NCBI RefSeq assembly: GCF_014851395.1
Contig: NW_024040485.1
Location: forward strand, 20,791,118-20,855,117
DNA length: 64,000 nucleotides
Origin: Micropterus salmoides
Lineage: Eukaryota > Chordata > Actinopteri > Centrarchiformes > Centrarchidae
Direction: 5' to 3'
Position 1 is the stretch's first letter; each line of letters starts with the position of its first letter. The position numbers were made by a program, and so were the translations under genes. This document shows positions 44,940 to 56,269 of this stretch, piece after piece. The notes beneath the pieces were generated by a model, which did no database searches, was not told the DNA's origin, and was given only the letters and a program-made list of their open reading frames with translations.

Positions 44940-46989
44940 AAGGTGGTGTGTGTCATTAGAATTTGTGATACAGCAGTCAAACACTGAGCCCACACATTTC
45001 CTCAATGTAAAGTTTGTGAACTTGAGTGTCGGGCCGTGCACATACTGGGATGACAGTTGTGTTTACCTTCTGATTATGATGTCCTGGTAGTGTCCGGGTT
45101 TGTTGCTGTGGGTGTCATCAGAGGCTTTCCTAGAGAGTGGTAACCCAGGAAATGTCTGTCATGAGTGGACTATAACCTAAAATGGACTATGAGGAAATGC
45201 AATTAGGTACACTTGGCATTTCCTCTCAAAGATGTCTCAAGTCATTTTATGTTTGCTACAAGTTAGTAGGTACAGTGTCTGGTCAAATTTAAAGAAATGT
45301 AATGAGATATAATGGTTTATCTATCAGGGTGGCTGTGCTACTCATGCATAATCTTTTGAGTGCAATAACACGAGACACAAACTGAGGCAGTAGGTTTAAT
45401 CAAGCATTTCTCTAATAATAATATAATATATAGGTTACTGCACATCATGTGAACTTAAGTTTAAAGACTACGGCCATTTTGCTGACAAGCTGCCAATGTG
45501 ACCACAAGTAGAAATTACAGGTTAACGCTAAAAGCTTAACTGGAGAAGGGTGTCAGTTACAATGCAGCAACATCTAGTTTTCTAACCGTAACTTGCATTA
45601 GACACTTTTCTCCTGGTCACAGCCTTTATATACAGTCTATGGTCACAGCAGGCTATAGTGGCATAACTCCTTAGTGGGTAAGCCTACACTATCATTAAAT
45701 CTACACATGCATGTTTACAGTATGTTACAGCGCTAATTAAACGCCAATTTCAAGCCTAAACCTCTTCAGATTGTAAACTGTATAACAGCAGACTAACGCC
45801 CAGTGTTTCCTTTGTTACCCATGCTGAGTTAATGGGTTATGGACCGTCGCTTTGAGCAAGAGACGCCCCAGGTGTTTCATTAGCCGCACGGCTCAACCAT
45901 CAAGTTACATCCTTAGATTAGTTAGAAAAACACAGAGAATACCGGAAGCCTTCAGAATAAAGGTACACCTACGTTAACCTTCAGCAATAATTGTTGTGGA
46001 TTCTGTACAGAATTGTGGAGCAACATGAGTTAATAACAATTAAAGTGATTGCCCATAAGTTATTTGCACTTGATTGTTTGTGTTTTGCGTCTTCGGGAAA
46101 AGTGCTTTTAGAAAAGAAATACAGACAGGTTTCTTTGCAAACTCAATTAGGCCACAACTTGCAACGGTCTCTCAAAAAGGCTATTATTCTGAAATTAGCA
46201 GCCGCAGCCTCTCTTTGTCCCGGCTAACTTGACACCTGAAGTGTGTCCAGTGAACGATTCGCTTATTTTCTGGCTTGAGGGTTGAGCAGTACGCAGGGGC
46301 ATCACCAGTCAAAGAAAAGGCTGAAACAAATTAGCAGTTTAAGGTGGATTTTATCCTTCTGGGATTGGTCAGTTCATCATTTCCACAGAGCTGCCACCAG
46401 GTGAGCTTCTGTTCTACGTGCATTTCTTTCAACAGTTTGACCACAGCTTGGTGTGTTACATTCTGAAAAGCCTATTTCTAGCTGCGCTGTTTGTTTTTCA
46501 GTGTCAACTTAGATAAGATATAGTATAGCCTAACAGTTATATGTTCCCCATATAGACCTGCATGTTTGTGGAATTTATTTTATTCTGGTATTTGTGTCGG
46601 CCTACTTTTATTGAAGGGCATTTGTTGTTTCCTAGCTTTGTAAACAACTTATATGTTTTTTTATGACATTTGTTTGTTGGCTAAGTTTAACATCCCTAAA
46701 GGATGTTAAACTTAATATATTGTTTATAGCTTTACTGTAACTTGGTAATGCATCATTTGATGCCATTTTTGTTGTTGAGCCCAAGATCAGATGTGGCAGA
46801 TAGCCTGTTACACTATTGTTCATAATCTGTGTCGTAGCCTTCTCTTTTCATCTCTCGCTCTCACGTGCCGTCCTGCCTACTGTGGCCTGCTAACACACAA
46901 AGACACAAACAAACAAGAGATTCACTTGGGCTGTGCCATCTTCACCGTGTTTTTTTCTTCTTCGCCACTGCCTGTCCATCCGCAGCAGA
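44937..46989 (+). other. cers4 upstream region with a probable 5' UTR exon and a perfect hairpin
   Basis: A likely non-coding first exon of cers4 ends at 46400 in a good donor (gccaccag|gtgagc). The ATG exon has an acceptor at 46985 (ttcttcgcc... then catccgcag). Between them, 46682-46695 and 46701-46714 form a perfect 14-bp inverted repeat (taagtttaacatcc / ggatgttaaactta) with a 5-base loop. The word tatatacagtctatggtcac near 45629 is a fish-repeat fragment also seen upstream of timm44. Confidence 0.45.
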
Positions 46990-49900
46990 ATGGAAACACT
47001 GCCTGACGTTTGGCGGCAGGAGTACTGGCTCCCTCCAGGTGTGACCTGGAGAGACATGGACCAGCTGGCGGACTCTGATCGACCTCAGCCCCAGGACCTT
47101 CTCATAGCTCTGCCCCTCGCGTTGGGCTTTGTCGCCCTGCGCTACGTGTTTGAGAGGTAAAACACAACAGCTCTCTTTGTTCTGTGAAGATCAGGGTGAT
47201 GGGTTGTTTTTGTAGGCTTTAGAGGAAGGGCCATTGTTGTCTCTGCATTGGTGTGTTGCTTTGACAATGAAACACTTATAGCCTACAGCCTGACCTGAAA
47301 TGATAGGCTACCTACATTCCTCCTTCAAGGAACACAATCATCTTAAGTTTTTTTTATTTTTATCACAATTGAAAAAGCCAGTATTTTTTGATGTTGAGAG
47401 AGGGGGAGAGAAATAGAAATGGTCTTGCCTAAATAGAGGATTGCAGTTTTTTCTTTTTTATTCTTTATTTAACCAGGAAGTCCCTTGACATTAAAAGGAG
47501 AGAGAACAAGATAGCATGCCATTATAAGGTTACAAATAATAAAATAGAGCATGTTGAAAACAGACAAGGGACAACAGATACAAGTTTAGGAAAATCAATC
47601 CCACTCTTTCTAGTGGGGCAAAAATCATAATAGCTGTGGTGAGGGACAGTTTAGCTTTGTAAATAAAAATATATCAATGCTGCTGTCACCATAGATCATA
47701 AAGTACACAGTGATGTGTATGGGAGAGTGAGTTTGATATAAAACACAGAGAACTGTGATACAAAGAGTCCAGTCCCCACAGTCTTTTAGTTATTTTAAAT
47801 TAGACCAAATTCAGTTTGCTTGGAAGGCTTTTTCATCAGATGATGATTTTCAGTTTGAACTTAATTTACAAAACCTAAGGAAACACATGCCTGACTTGCA
47901 AAAATGTGTAAGAGAAACTGTAGGTAGTAAAGACCAAGTGACCGTTGCAGTGGGCTTGTTATGAGTACAAACAAGCCTTCTCGTAGGCACTTTTTAAACA
48001 CACACACAAACAGAGAGAGGAATTTTGATGGTTGATTAAATCTCCAGTGTGTTCACTGTTGTAACATTCACAGGAGTGAAGAGTTTGTGAAATGAAAAGG
48101 CTCTTTAAACCTAGTTTAAATGTCATTGTTATGTCATTACATGATTCCAATACAATGCTGCTTTATTATCTTATCTCTTATTTATTATATTAGGTATATG
48201 TTTATATGTTCTGCTCATATTATTCCAATTACACTGAATTTACTGTTTCACTCTGATCTGGAATATCAGAAAACTGCACTATTGGTTTTGCAAATACAGT
48301 ACATTTTAGCACACTGTGTATACTTTTTCTTACATGTATCCTGTTTCCACTTCTTCACACCTCTCGGGAATGTTTCTTGTGCTGTAATACTAAGTTTCTT
48401 TCTTTGCATCATACCTAATTTATTTTTTATTGTAAATAAATTCAGGCATCAAGAGGTTAAATACAAATGTGTCAGGCATAGTGGTAATACTATACGTACA
48501 TATATTGAGGATGTATAGGCACACACTGCTTTGTTACCTGCCGTAACAAATACGATGTATATACACTATAGCATTCAGTTATCCTTCTAAAGTGTTTATT
48601 TGTTAGTTTGGACTGACTGTTAAATGGCTTAATATGTACACTAAGTATGGCTAAACAACCGCAGGCTTGCACCCTGACTGTCCCACACTGGATGTTATAT
48701 CATCAAGATGTTCTTTGTTTTTCATTGCCCTCAGGTTTTTTGCCCCACCCATGGCCAGATGTTTGGGGGTGAAGAATAGATTACAAGTGACTGCTGCGCT
48801 GTCCCCGAAGCTGGAGTCGTTTTACACCCAGAGGAGCAGACAGCCAACACAAGTTAGTCTAAAAATCTAAGAACACTGAAAAAGGATCAAGATGATGGGT
48901 TTTTAAATTTCTCAAATGTTCACTTTAAGCATTTGCTTCCTCTTGATGTGTGTGAAAAACGCAGAGGAATGTGAGTGTGGTGATGGTAACATTTCCTGGT
49001 TCCTGAAAAACACTGCAAAAAACCGAACCATCTGCAATCAATGCAGCACCATCCCTCTCCAGGTCATCGATTTCTCCCTTCCATTGTTGTTTCAGAGTGA
49101 AATTGTTAGTTTGATGTCGCTGTGTGGCAAAACCCAGAGGCAGATTGAGACCTGGTTCAGACTTCGCAGGAACCAAGACAGACCCTGTCAAACCAAGAAG
49201 TTTGGTGAAGCCGCGTAAGTGCTCTCTTTCCAAAACCCTTTCATTGTTCAATTTACGGGTGACTTCCCTCAAGAACACTTACTTCACCACCCACCGCAAA
49301 AAACCCTTGTGATTATAAAGGACCTTTTGTTCAAGCGTTCAAAATATCTGATGTCAAGTCTTTTATTTCACAGTTGGAGGTTTTTTTTCTACCTCACAGC
49401 CTTCATGGCCGGACTGACTTGCTTGATTGATGTAAGTATGAGTTTAAAACCCTTTTTATAGTAATATCATAGTAACAAAACACTACTATTCTTGCTAAGA
49501 AATTCAACTTGTCAGCGAATCAAAGCTTATTAATATCACAATTCATGTAATTCATTATGTTGTGCATTTCTACTGGTGCGGCTTTATTCTTAAAACAGTA
49601 TTTATCTTTTCCCTACAGAGACCGTGGTTCTGGGACTGCAGGGCATGTTGGAGGCAGTATCCAGTTCAGGTGAAAACATTAGTTCTCACTGTTTCAGATA
49701 ACCAGTGTCTGACCTCCTATATTATAACATGTATCCTTGTTTTAAGCGGAATCTGTTAAATGTGATCTGTTCTTAGGGTTAGTCTGAGTGAAATCTCAGT
49801 TTGAAAGAAACAGATTCAATGTGATTTAAGGAGGAAACGTAAAACAAGCACACAGTGATGGCCTAATATGTTTCCTTCACAATGAGTTTAATCATTGTGA

Positions 49901-52533
49901 AAAGCCAACATAGCAGAGGATAGTTTCGATCTATCGACCTCTGGGTTATGGGCCCAGCACGCTTCCGCTGTGCCACTCTGCTACACACCCCAGATGGGAC
50001 TTGAACCCACAATCCCTGGCTTAGGAGGCCAGTGCCTTATCCATTAGGCCACTGGGGCTGCTACTCCATGCTGTGTCGCACCACTGTCTATTATTCATTT
50101 AGTGGGAGTGACGCTGACACTGCAGTCCTTTTTGATTTCATTGTCTATGGAAAGGGATGGTAGTCTGTGTGTGAATTAAAATGTAGCCTACACTGCAGCC
50201 TAAGAAAGTGATGGACAATGACAATCACAATTTCACAAAGCCCAAGGTAAAGTCTTCAAAAGTTTTGTTTTGTCCAATCAAAAATAAAAACCCAAAGATA
50301 TTCAGTTTACTATGAGTGAAAACTCCATAAAACAGCAAATATTCATATTTGAAACTGATATCCTTCCATAGAGAGTTCCTTTTGGTGCCACCAGTAAATG
50401 TCCAGTTGTTTTTGATTCCCTTTCTACTGACTTTTGAGTACTGTTTTGTCCACAGCCCATGGAGAGAGCTCACTACTGGTACTACATGTTAGAGTTGGGC
50501 TTTTATGGCTCTTTGCTCCTCCGGATCTCTGTGGACATCAAGAGGAAGGTGAGGACCTCAACATTTATTCATTCGTGATTCTCATCTGCCTCATAGCACA
50601 CAACACATTTGCTGTTTTGATGCAAGGTCTTACATTTGCTTCAGCCTGGTCATATTTTATATTTGATGGCTTGCACTTCTGCTTTAATGAGGAACTTCAA
50701 CTAACACATAGTTAATAAGTGACTATAAGAGCAGTACTTTAAATTCATCTTTTGACATACAAAGGACAGATATTCTACATATGTTTGGTTTGCCAGGATT
50801 TTAAAGAGCAGGTGATCCACCATTTGGCTACCATCTTCCTGCTCAGTTTCTCCTACTGTGCCAACTACATTCGCGTCGGCACCTTGGTCATGCTGCTTCA
50901 TGACTCCTCTGACATCCTGCTCGAGGTAACTTTGAATCTCACAAACTCTCCCACTGTGCTAAAAGGATAAATTAGACTTGTTTTTGCAAATCCCTGGGCA
51001 ATGCTGCTTTCAACGTAACCTTGGTGACTCAACAACAATATTTACATTAAGAGTCCCATGTCATCTATTCAGACTCTAGGGCCGTAGTCAAACCGCCAAA
51101 TGGGACCTTACACATTTAATGAATCTCTTCAGGGCACATCAAGATTGATTCACCTTCACATTGGTCACTTTCCTGCCTCTGTGTAGCCCTAACAAAGTGA
51201 GAAACACTGTCTTTGTGAACAGCCAAAGCTTCACACTGTGCTTGAGGCTGTTCTTAGAAAACAAGTATCTGGACTGATATCTGCGTAGTAGCCTGCAGGA
51301 TACTTAACTTATTTCAGCAGGCAGATCCTGTGACTGAGTCCTGATAGCTTAAAGCACTTCAGCAGCCAGAGGTAAGTTTTGTTTAAATGAAAACGAAAAT
51401 GAAAACGAAAACAAAAATTCGATAAAACCCAAGTTGTGCTGGATTCTAAAGGAAAGGACACAACGGCAAACACATGTGAACATTTAAAATATACAGTACA
51501 TAGCCGTGGCCTGCACTGTGTGGAAGTCTGCTCATGTTACGGGCTCATCAGCTGACATCAAGCACAAATGCTCTTGTTTACTTTTCCCTTGTTGAAGACA
51601 CGTTTATATATTATCCTGATCTTGGCTCATTGACTCTTTTTGCATAATGTTTCACTAATGTTTTGTTCACTGTGGCGAGGTCGCTTCACATTTAGTTCCA
51701 ATTATGGTTTGTATTTGTTTGAACAATTCAATCATTTGATCTTTTTGCAGTCTGCCAAGATGTTCAACTACGGCACTGGATGGAGGAAAACGTGTGACAC
51801 ACTGTTTGTTGTGTTTGCTGTGGTCTTCCTTGTGACTCGACTGGTGATTTTCCCCAGCAAGTGAGGTTTACTCCTACTCTTTTTGTGGATAAAATGTTTA
51901 ACTACTGTACTTAATGTAGCATGGAAGACTCATAAGTCCATTGTCAGAAACACTTTTTTCAACATTGCTTAAATTATTTGATTATTTACAGAATCCTCCA
52001 TACCACCCTTGTACTGTCCATGGAAGCGTTTGAACCTTTTGCCGGCTACTACTTTTTCAACGTCCTGCTGATGGTGCTGCAGGCTCTTCACATCTTCTGG
52101 GCTGGTTTAATCCTACGCATGGTCTATAAATTCCTGAAAGGCAAGGTGAGAACCAGCTGTAAAGTTGAAATAAACTCTAACTAACATTAACAATCCTTGC
52201 ATAGTGGCTTTCTTATGGAAAGACAATTCCTAAATGTGTTTCAACGTCCAAGATTAAAATAGTTTCTCATCTTTGTCATACATGTTTAAACCCTGTGTCT
52301 GCTTCTGTCTCCAGCTGGAAAAAGATGAACGCAGTGATGAAGAGAGTGAGGTTGAAGAGGAAGAGGACGACAAAGGAGGAGAGGAAAATGTGGATGAAAG
52401 AGGAGATTACAGTTGGGAGAAAAGTAAAGACACCATGAACTCCAAACTGTCTTTACTGACCAACAGTTGTGTCCTAAATAACTTGACCAACCACAGGGCA
52501 TCTGTATCTGGCAGAATGCGTAAAGCTCAGTGA
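46990..52533 (+). CDS. cers4: Ceramide synthase 4
   Basis: CerS4 is an ER multipass enzyme that N-acylates sphingoid bases with long-chain acyl-CoA. Coding exons join in frame: 46990-47156, 48735-48852, 49096-49214, 49374-49431, 49619-49669, 50456-50548, 50797-50925, 51751-51860, 51992-52145, 52315-52533, giving 405 residues (human about 394). After an N-terminal membrane segment ([18 protein letters not shown]) comes the Hox-like domain ending [13 protein letters not shown]. The TLC domain follows, with the Lag1 motif [16 protein letters not shown] and [10 protein letters not shown], so the essential paired His and Asp residues are present. The tail is highly acidic ([18 protein letters not shown]), as in CerS phosphorylated tails. 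Assignment to CERS4 rather than CERS2/3 rests on overall match and the rab11b/marchf2/timm44 neighbourhood. Two tRNA genes lie antisense in the intron 49670-50455. AATAAA lies near 53219. Confidence 0.93.
47442..47640. repeat. Degenerate dispersed repeat (cers4 intron 1)
   Basis: The T-rich start and the words tctttatttaaccaggaagt and cccttgacattaaaaggaga are typical of a fish retroposon tail. Limits uncertain. Confidence 0.4.
49911..49982 (-). tRNA. Initiator tRNA-Met (CAU), copy 1
   Basis: Minus-strand 72-nt sequence with anticodon CAT in gggcccataaccc, the three G-C pairs typical of initiator tRNA, an A1-U72 end and an AUCGAAA T-loop. It lies antisense in a cers4 intron, 3 nt after the tRNA-Arg gene. 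The D-stem has GCAC where copy 2 has GCGC, giving an A-C mismatch at position 12-23. A TTTT terminator lies about 9 nt downstream (aaaa near 49900 on the plus strand). Confidence 0.95.
49986..50058 (-). tRNA. tRNA-Arg (CCU), copy 1
   Basis: Minus-strand 73-nt sequence with a GCCCCAG/CTGGGGT acceptor stem, anticodon CCT (ggcctcctaagcc) and T-arm GGGTTCAAGTCCC. It lies directly upstream of the initiator tRNA-Met gene in transcription order, separated by TGT only, with no T-run between them. Confidence 0.95.
50214..50372. repeat. Partial copy of the GATTAATC-ended fish repeat
   Basis: The words cacaaagcccaaggtaaagt, aaacccaaagatattcagtt and aaacagcaaatattcatatt match the interior of the repeat at 18727-19035. 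Both ends are missing. Confidence 0.55.
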
Positions 52534-52700
52534 AGTCTTGATGAATTTTGTCACACAAAGTCCCAGTTTTTCTGTGTCAAAACTAAAACAAGCCAATGTT
52601 TACAAATCAAGTGATATTATGCTCTTTACTACAGTTCCTGTATGCTGTGCTTCACTTTTAGACAAGTGGCGAGAGTTTAATTAGTCATTGTAAAATGTTA

Positions 52701-52772
52701 TAGCAGAGGATAGTTTCGATCTATCGACCTCTGGGTTATGGGCCCAGCACGCTTCCGCTGCGCCACTCTGCT
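52701..52772 (-). tRNA. Initiator tRNA-Met (CAU), copy 2
   Basis: Same as copy 1 except for the regular D-stem GCGC (plus strand gcgccactctg), so this copy has no mismatch. Anticodon CAT. The T-stem GATAG/CTATC is the same compensated form as in copy 1. A TTTT run lies just downstream (aaaa near 52692 on the plus strand). It lies about 170 bp past the cers4 stop codon, antisense to the gene. Confidence 0.96.
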
Positions 52773-52775
52773 ACA

Positions 52776-52848
52776 CACCCCAGATGGGACTCGAACCCAC
52801 AATCCCTGGCTTAGGAGGCCAGTGCCTTATCCATTAGGCCACTGGGGC
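52776..52848 (-). tRNA. tRNA-Arg (CCU), copy 2
   Basis: Minus-strand 73-nt tRNA with anticodon CCT and the canonical B-box GGTTCGAGTCC. Three bases (TGT) separate it from the initiator tRNA-Met gene that follows, as in copy 1. The right flank also resembles that of copy 1, so the pair was duplicated as a segment. Confidence 0.96.
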
Positions 52849-53673
52849 TGCTGAGAATGCAGAATCGCACGACTGTATAATTCCTGGCAGTGGCAGTGAC
52901 ATTGACGCTGCAAACGTTTTTCAGTTCATCGCCTCTGGATTGGGATGTAGTGTGTGTGAAGTAAAATCAGGGAATCATGAAGGTGTTTGATGCCTGCCTG
53001 ATGTTTTTATTCATTGCAGTTAACACTGCAAACTGTTTACACTGTTTGTCATTGAATTCACCAAGCGTATGTTTGAAAACAAAAAAAAACAGATTGTAAT
53101 AGCCCAATATCAAAACAAATATTAGGTAGTTGATGTGACACCAAGTATAGACAGAAGTGGTTGTCTTTTATTGTAAAATAATGAAGTTGTTACATGCAGT
53201 AGATATTTTAATGCAGGGAATAAAGTCGTAATTTTACTTTGTCTCATGTGATGATTTAAGACATTGAAATAGTTTTTGATTCGGTAGAATTATACTCATA
53301 AGTCACCCCCTCTTTTAAATCATGAACCTCACATCCATCATTAGACAGGGTCTGTGTCAGTTTACAACTAAAAGGTAAACCTTTAATCTTTTGTGTTTCA
53401 TAAGTTTGTTCATTGTTTTAGAATTGTAATTGTTGATGTTTTACGTTAAGGCTATTTTGCATGTGTTATAGATCTGTTTTTATAATGGGCATTTACATGA
53501 AATAGTGCAATACTCAGATACTGAAATGATGCTGTACAGCTTCTTACCACACATGGACTGTGGTACCACAGTGACATCTGGTGGCTAGAACTAGGATGAA
53601 ATGTAGTCTGGGTACCATCCTGAAACGTTTGTGGTAACCTGTAATGGATGTGTGTAACATATAAATATGTCAT

Positions 53674-53935
53674 TAAGTCAAGTCAAGTCAATTTATTTAT
53701 AAAGCACATTTATAAACAACCACTGTTGAATAAAGTGATGTACAGTGTAATGCAACGACAAAAGCAGACCAATGAGGTTTTAAAAAGGGGAGAGAGAATC
53801 ATACAGCAATAATTAAACAATAGAAATATGAAGCCCCGCGACCCTGAACGCAGGATAAGCGGTTGACGATGGATGGATGGAAATATGAAGCAATCGGGAC
53901 AGATAAGCATGAATGTCTCTAGACTGACTAGAACG
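53674..53935 (-). mobile_element. LINE 3'-tail fragment, reverse orientation
   Basis: Starts with a GTCAA tandem (aagtcaagtcaagtcaattt) and the word tttataaagcacatttataa, as expected of a LINE tail read backwards. The TTGAC-type end matches the end of the LINE at 6196. A 46-bp SINE scrap is nested in it at 53834-53879. The right limit is approximate. Confidence 0.6.
53834..53879 (+). mobile_element. 5'-truncated SINE insertion with 11-bp target duplication
   Basis: This 46-bp insert (ccccgcgaccctgaacgcag ... then a GATG tandem) is the tail of the same SINE family as 55251-55545. It is flanked by the direct repeat gaaatatgaag at 53823-53833 and 53880-53890, which shows it was a retrotransposition event. 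Confidence 0.85.
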
Positions 53936-54166
53936 CCAAAGAATAAAAATATGTTGTAAGACTAAACTTATTAATTATAATAAGATTAATATAATAAATC
54001 TCAATTTAGGTAACGTTAAGAGGTAGGTTACATAAACGTACTATTTGTCTGATGAAATGTAACTAAAATTACACTAACTAACGTTACGTGAATAAGCGTG
54101 AAGCAACGCCTTTTCCAGTGAAACACGTGATCAATTTTCTAGCTCCACGTAGTGTTTATTAACTGG

Positions 54167-54992
54167 CAGTGTTGGGCAAGTTGCTCAAAAATTGTAATAT
54201 ATTACTAGTTACTTATTACTCCTTAAAAAATTAATATTATTACTTTACTTATTATTGAGTGATAAAAGTAACAAGTTACGTTTCTCGTTACGTTACTAGT
54301 TACTTTCCGGTGTTTCCCACAGAATGACTGCGGGGGAGGGGGGTATTCTAGTTTGGACAGGTTTGTGCAGTAGTGTTCAGGAGAGAGAGAAAGAGGGATC
54401 GTGCGAGAAGGTGCTGCACGAATATATGCTTCTCAATACAGCTCCTCAGTCAAATAGTATTTTAAAAACGCCTAGTAAAAAAAAATACAAAATCAATATG
54501 TTGCGGTCAGCGTTGATAATAATCCAAATTATGGGAAATACTGCTTTCACTACCATCCCCCTTCACCATCAGCATGTTGAAATGCTATATTATGCCATTT
54601 TTATTTAAGATATCAGGGGTAGTGTATTCTGATAGACTAATAATGATTTTTCTTTTTATGTTACCAGGATGTTACTGACGATCAGCTACTTTCTCGACGG
54701 CATTCCCAACTGCAAAGTAGCACAGATTTATGGGCGTGGAAACAAACCACGCTTGTGGGTCATACGCATGCGCAGAACCACTAGGTAGCACATCTTGATA
54801 GGTAGCACAAATCGACAGAACACCTGTTCGTCGATTCACGTCAAGGATGGTGCGTTCAGTAACGAGTAAGTTAACGCAGCGTTATTTGCCTTAGTAACTA
54901 GTCATAATGTTACTGTTTCAGAAAAGTAATTAGTTACACTACTTGTTACTGGAAAAAGTAATATTACAGTAACACGTTTCTGCCCAACACTG
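54167..54992. mobile_element. hAT-like non-autonomous element
   Basis: The ends are inverted: CAGTGTTGGGCA at 54167-54178 and TGCCCAACACTG at 54981-54992. Both subterminal regions are packed with agttact/agtaact words, as in hAT-type non-autonomous families. The middle (about 54316-54780) has no transposase I can recognise. No exact 8-bp target duplication was found. Confidence 0.65.
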
Positions 54993-55250
54993 ACTGTCAC
55001 TAATCTAGCTAGCTTGAGTACTGAACATGTTTGCTTGTAGCAGCACTTAATTTATGATGCAGTTGGTTACCTTAGCATTTGTTTTCCGACATAGAAAGTA
55101 CACTGTTTAATGTTAGGCTCCACGTAACGATTTAGAGCCTCTGCCCAATGTCTCCTCGCGTCTTGTTAGCTGCTATCGTCTAATGTCTTTAATGGTTTTA
55201 TCGTTTTCAAATAACATTTTCACATTTATAGCTTCGCACTCATTAGCCAC

Positions 55251-55545
55251 GAGGGCGGCGCGGTCGTTAGCACTGTCATAGCAAGAAGGTCGTGGGTTCA
55301 AACCCCGGTTGCCCCGGCCTTTCTGTGTACGCCGGCTTCCTCCCACCATCCAAAGACATGCAGGCTAGGTTAATTGGTGTCTCTAAATTGTCCTTAGGTG
55401 TGACTTTGAGTGTAAGTCTGTCTATGTGTGGCCCTGCGATGGACTGGCGACCTGGCCAGGGTGTACGCCGCCTTTCGCCCAATGTCAGCTGGGATAGGCT
55501 CTCCCCGCGACCCTGTACACAGGATAAGAGGTTAACGATGGATGG
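55251..55545 (+). mobile_element. tRNA-derived SINE with perfect 13-bp target duplication
   Basis: A 295-bp unit starts gagggcggcgcggtcgttag, has a B-box-like gtgggttcaaacccc near 55286-55300, and ends ccccgcgaccctgtacacag, then ggttaacgatggatg. It is flanked by actcattagccac at 55238-55250 and 55546-55558. The perfect duplication marks a fairly recent, full-length insertion. Confidence 0.85.
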
Positions 55546-55716
55546 ACTCATTAGCCACCTAGCGGTGGAAAAGGGAAATGCGAGTTAAGATGACGCAATT
55601 TTTGCATCGTGGCTGCCACAAGGGGGCGCTACTGCAGCGGAAGGTAACATGATCGCCAGGGGGTCGGACTGTACTGAAATATTTTATAAGTTTATGTATA
55701 AATTTTATGTACAGTT

Positions 55717-55722
55717 GTCTCT

Positions 55723-55773
<51 letters not shown>

Positions 55774-55790
55774 GAGCCCACCCAGGGACG
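55717..55790 (+). tRNA. tRNA-Asn (GUU)
   Basis: Canonical 74-nt sequence with acceptor GTCTCTG/CAGGGAC, A-box tggcgcaatcgg, anticodon GTT (ggctgttaacc), B-box ggttcgagccc and discriminator G. A TTTT terminator follows at 55804-55807. By eye it agrees with the vertebrate consensus throughout. Confidence 0.97.
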
Positions 55791-56269
55791 ACATGTGTTT
55801 ATGTTTTCTTTCCCTATTTTGTTACAGATTCTATGAATTTTGGTATCAGCCGTCTGAACATGTATTATCTAAACACATAAAATAGCCAACCCAAATAAAT
55901 CTACAACATGTCAGCGCCTGTGATCTAAACACCAGCCCTCCTCCAGCTGTGCAGACGCGGCAGACGAGCGGATATGGCACCCGGCAGCGGACGTAGATGC
56001 AGCATCCGGTAGCTTCTTCATTTTTGTTTTTCATCAGCTTTTTCCGTTTTGTTGCCGAAACATGTATTTTTTTAATGCAGTCTATGGTATTACATATGAC
56101 AGAAATACAGTCTTTGGAAAAGGAAGACGGGGTTTTGGATTAAAGAGCAGCGGATCATGAGACGATCCACGCTCAAAGGAGAGGAAAGAGAGCCGGTGTG
56201 GTGTCTAGGTAGTTATCCCTGATAGAAAGTGTTCCCTCGGACCTTCGACTTCACCAAATAAATGACATA

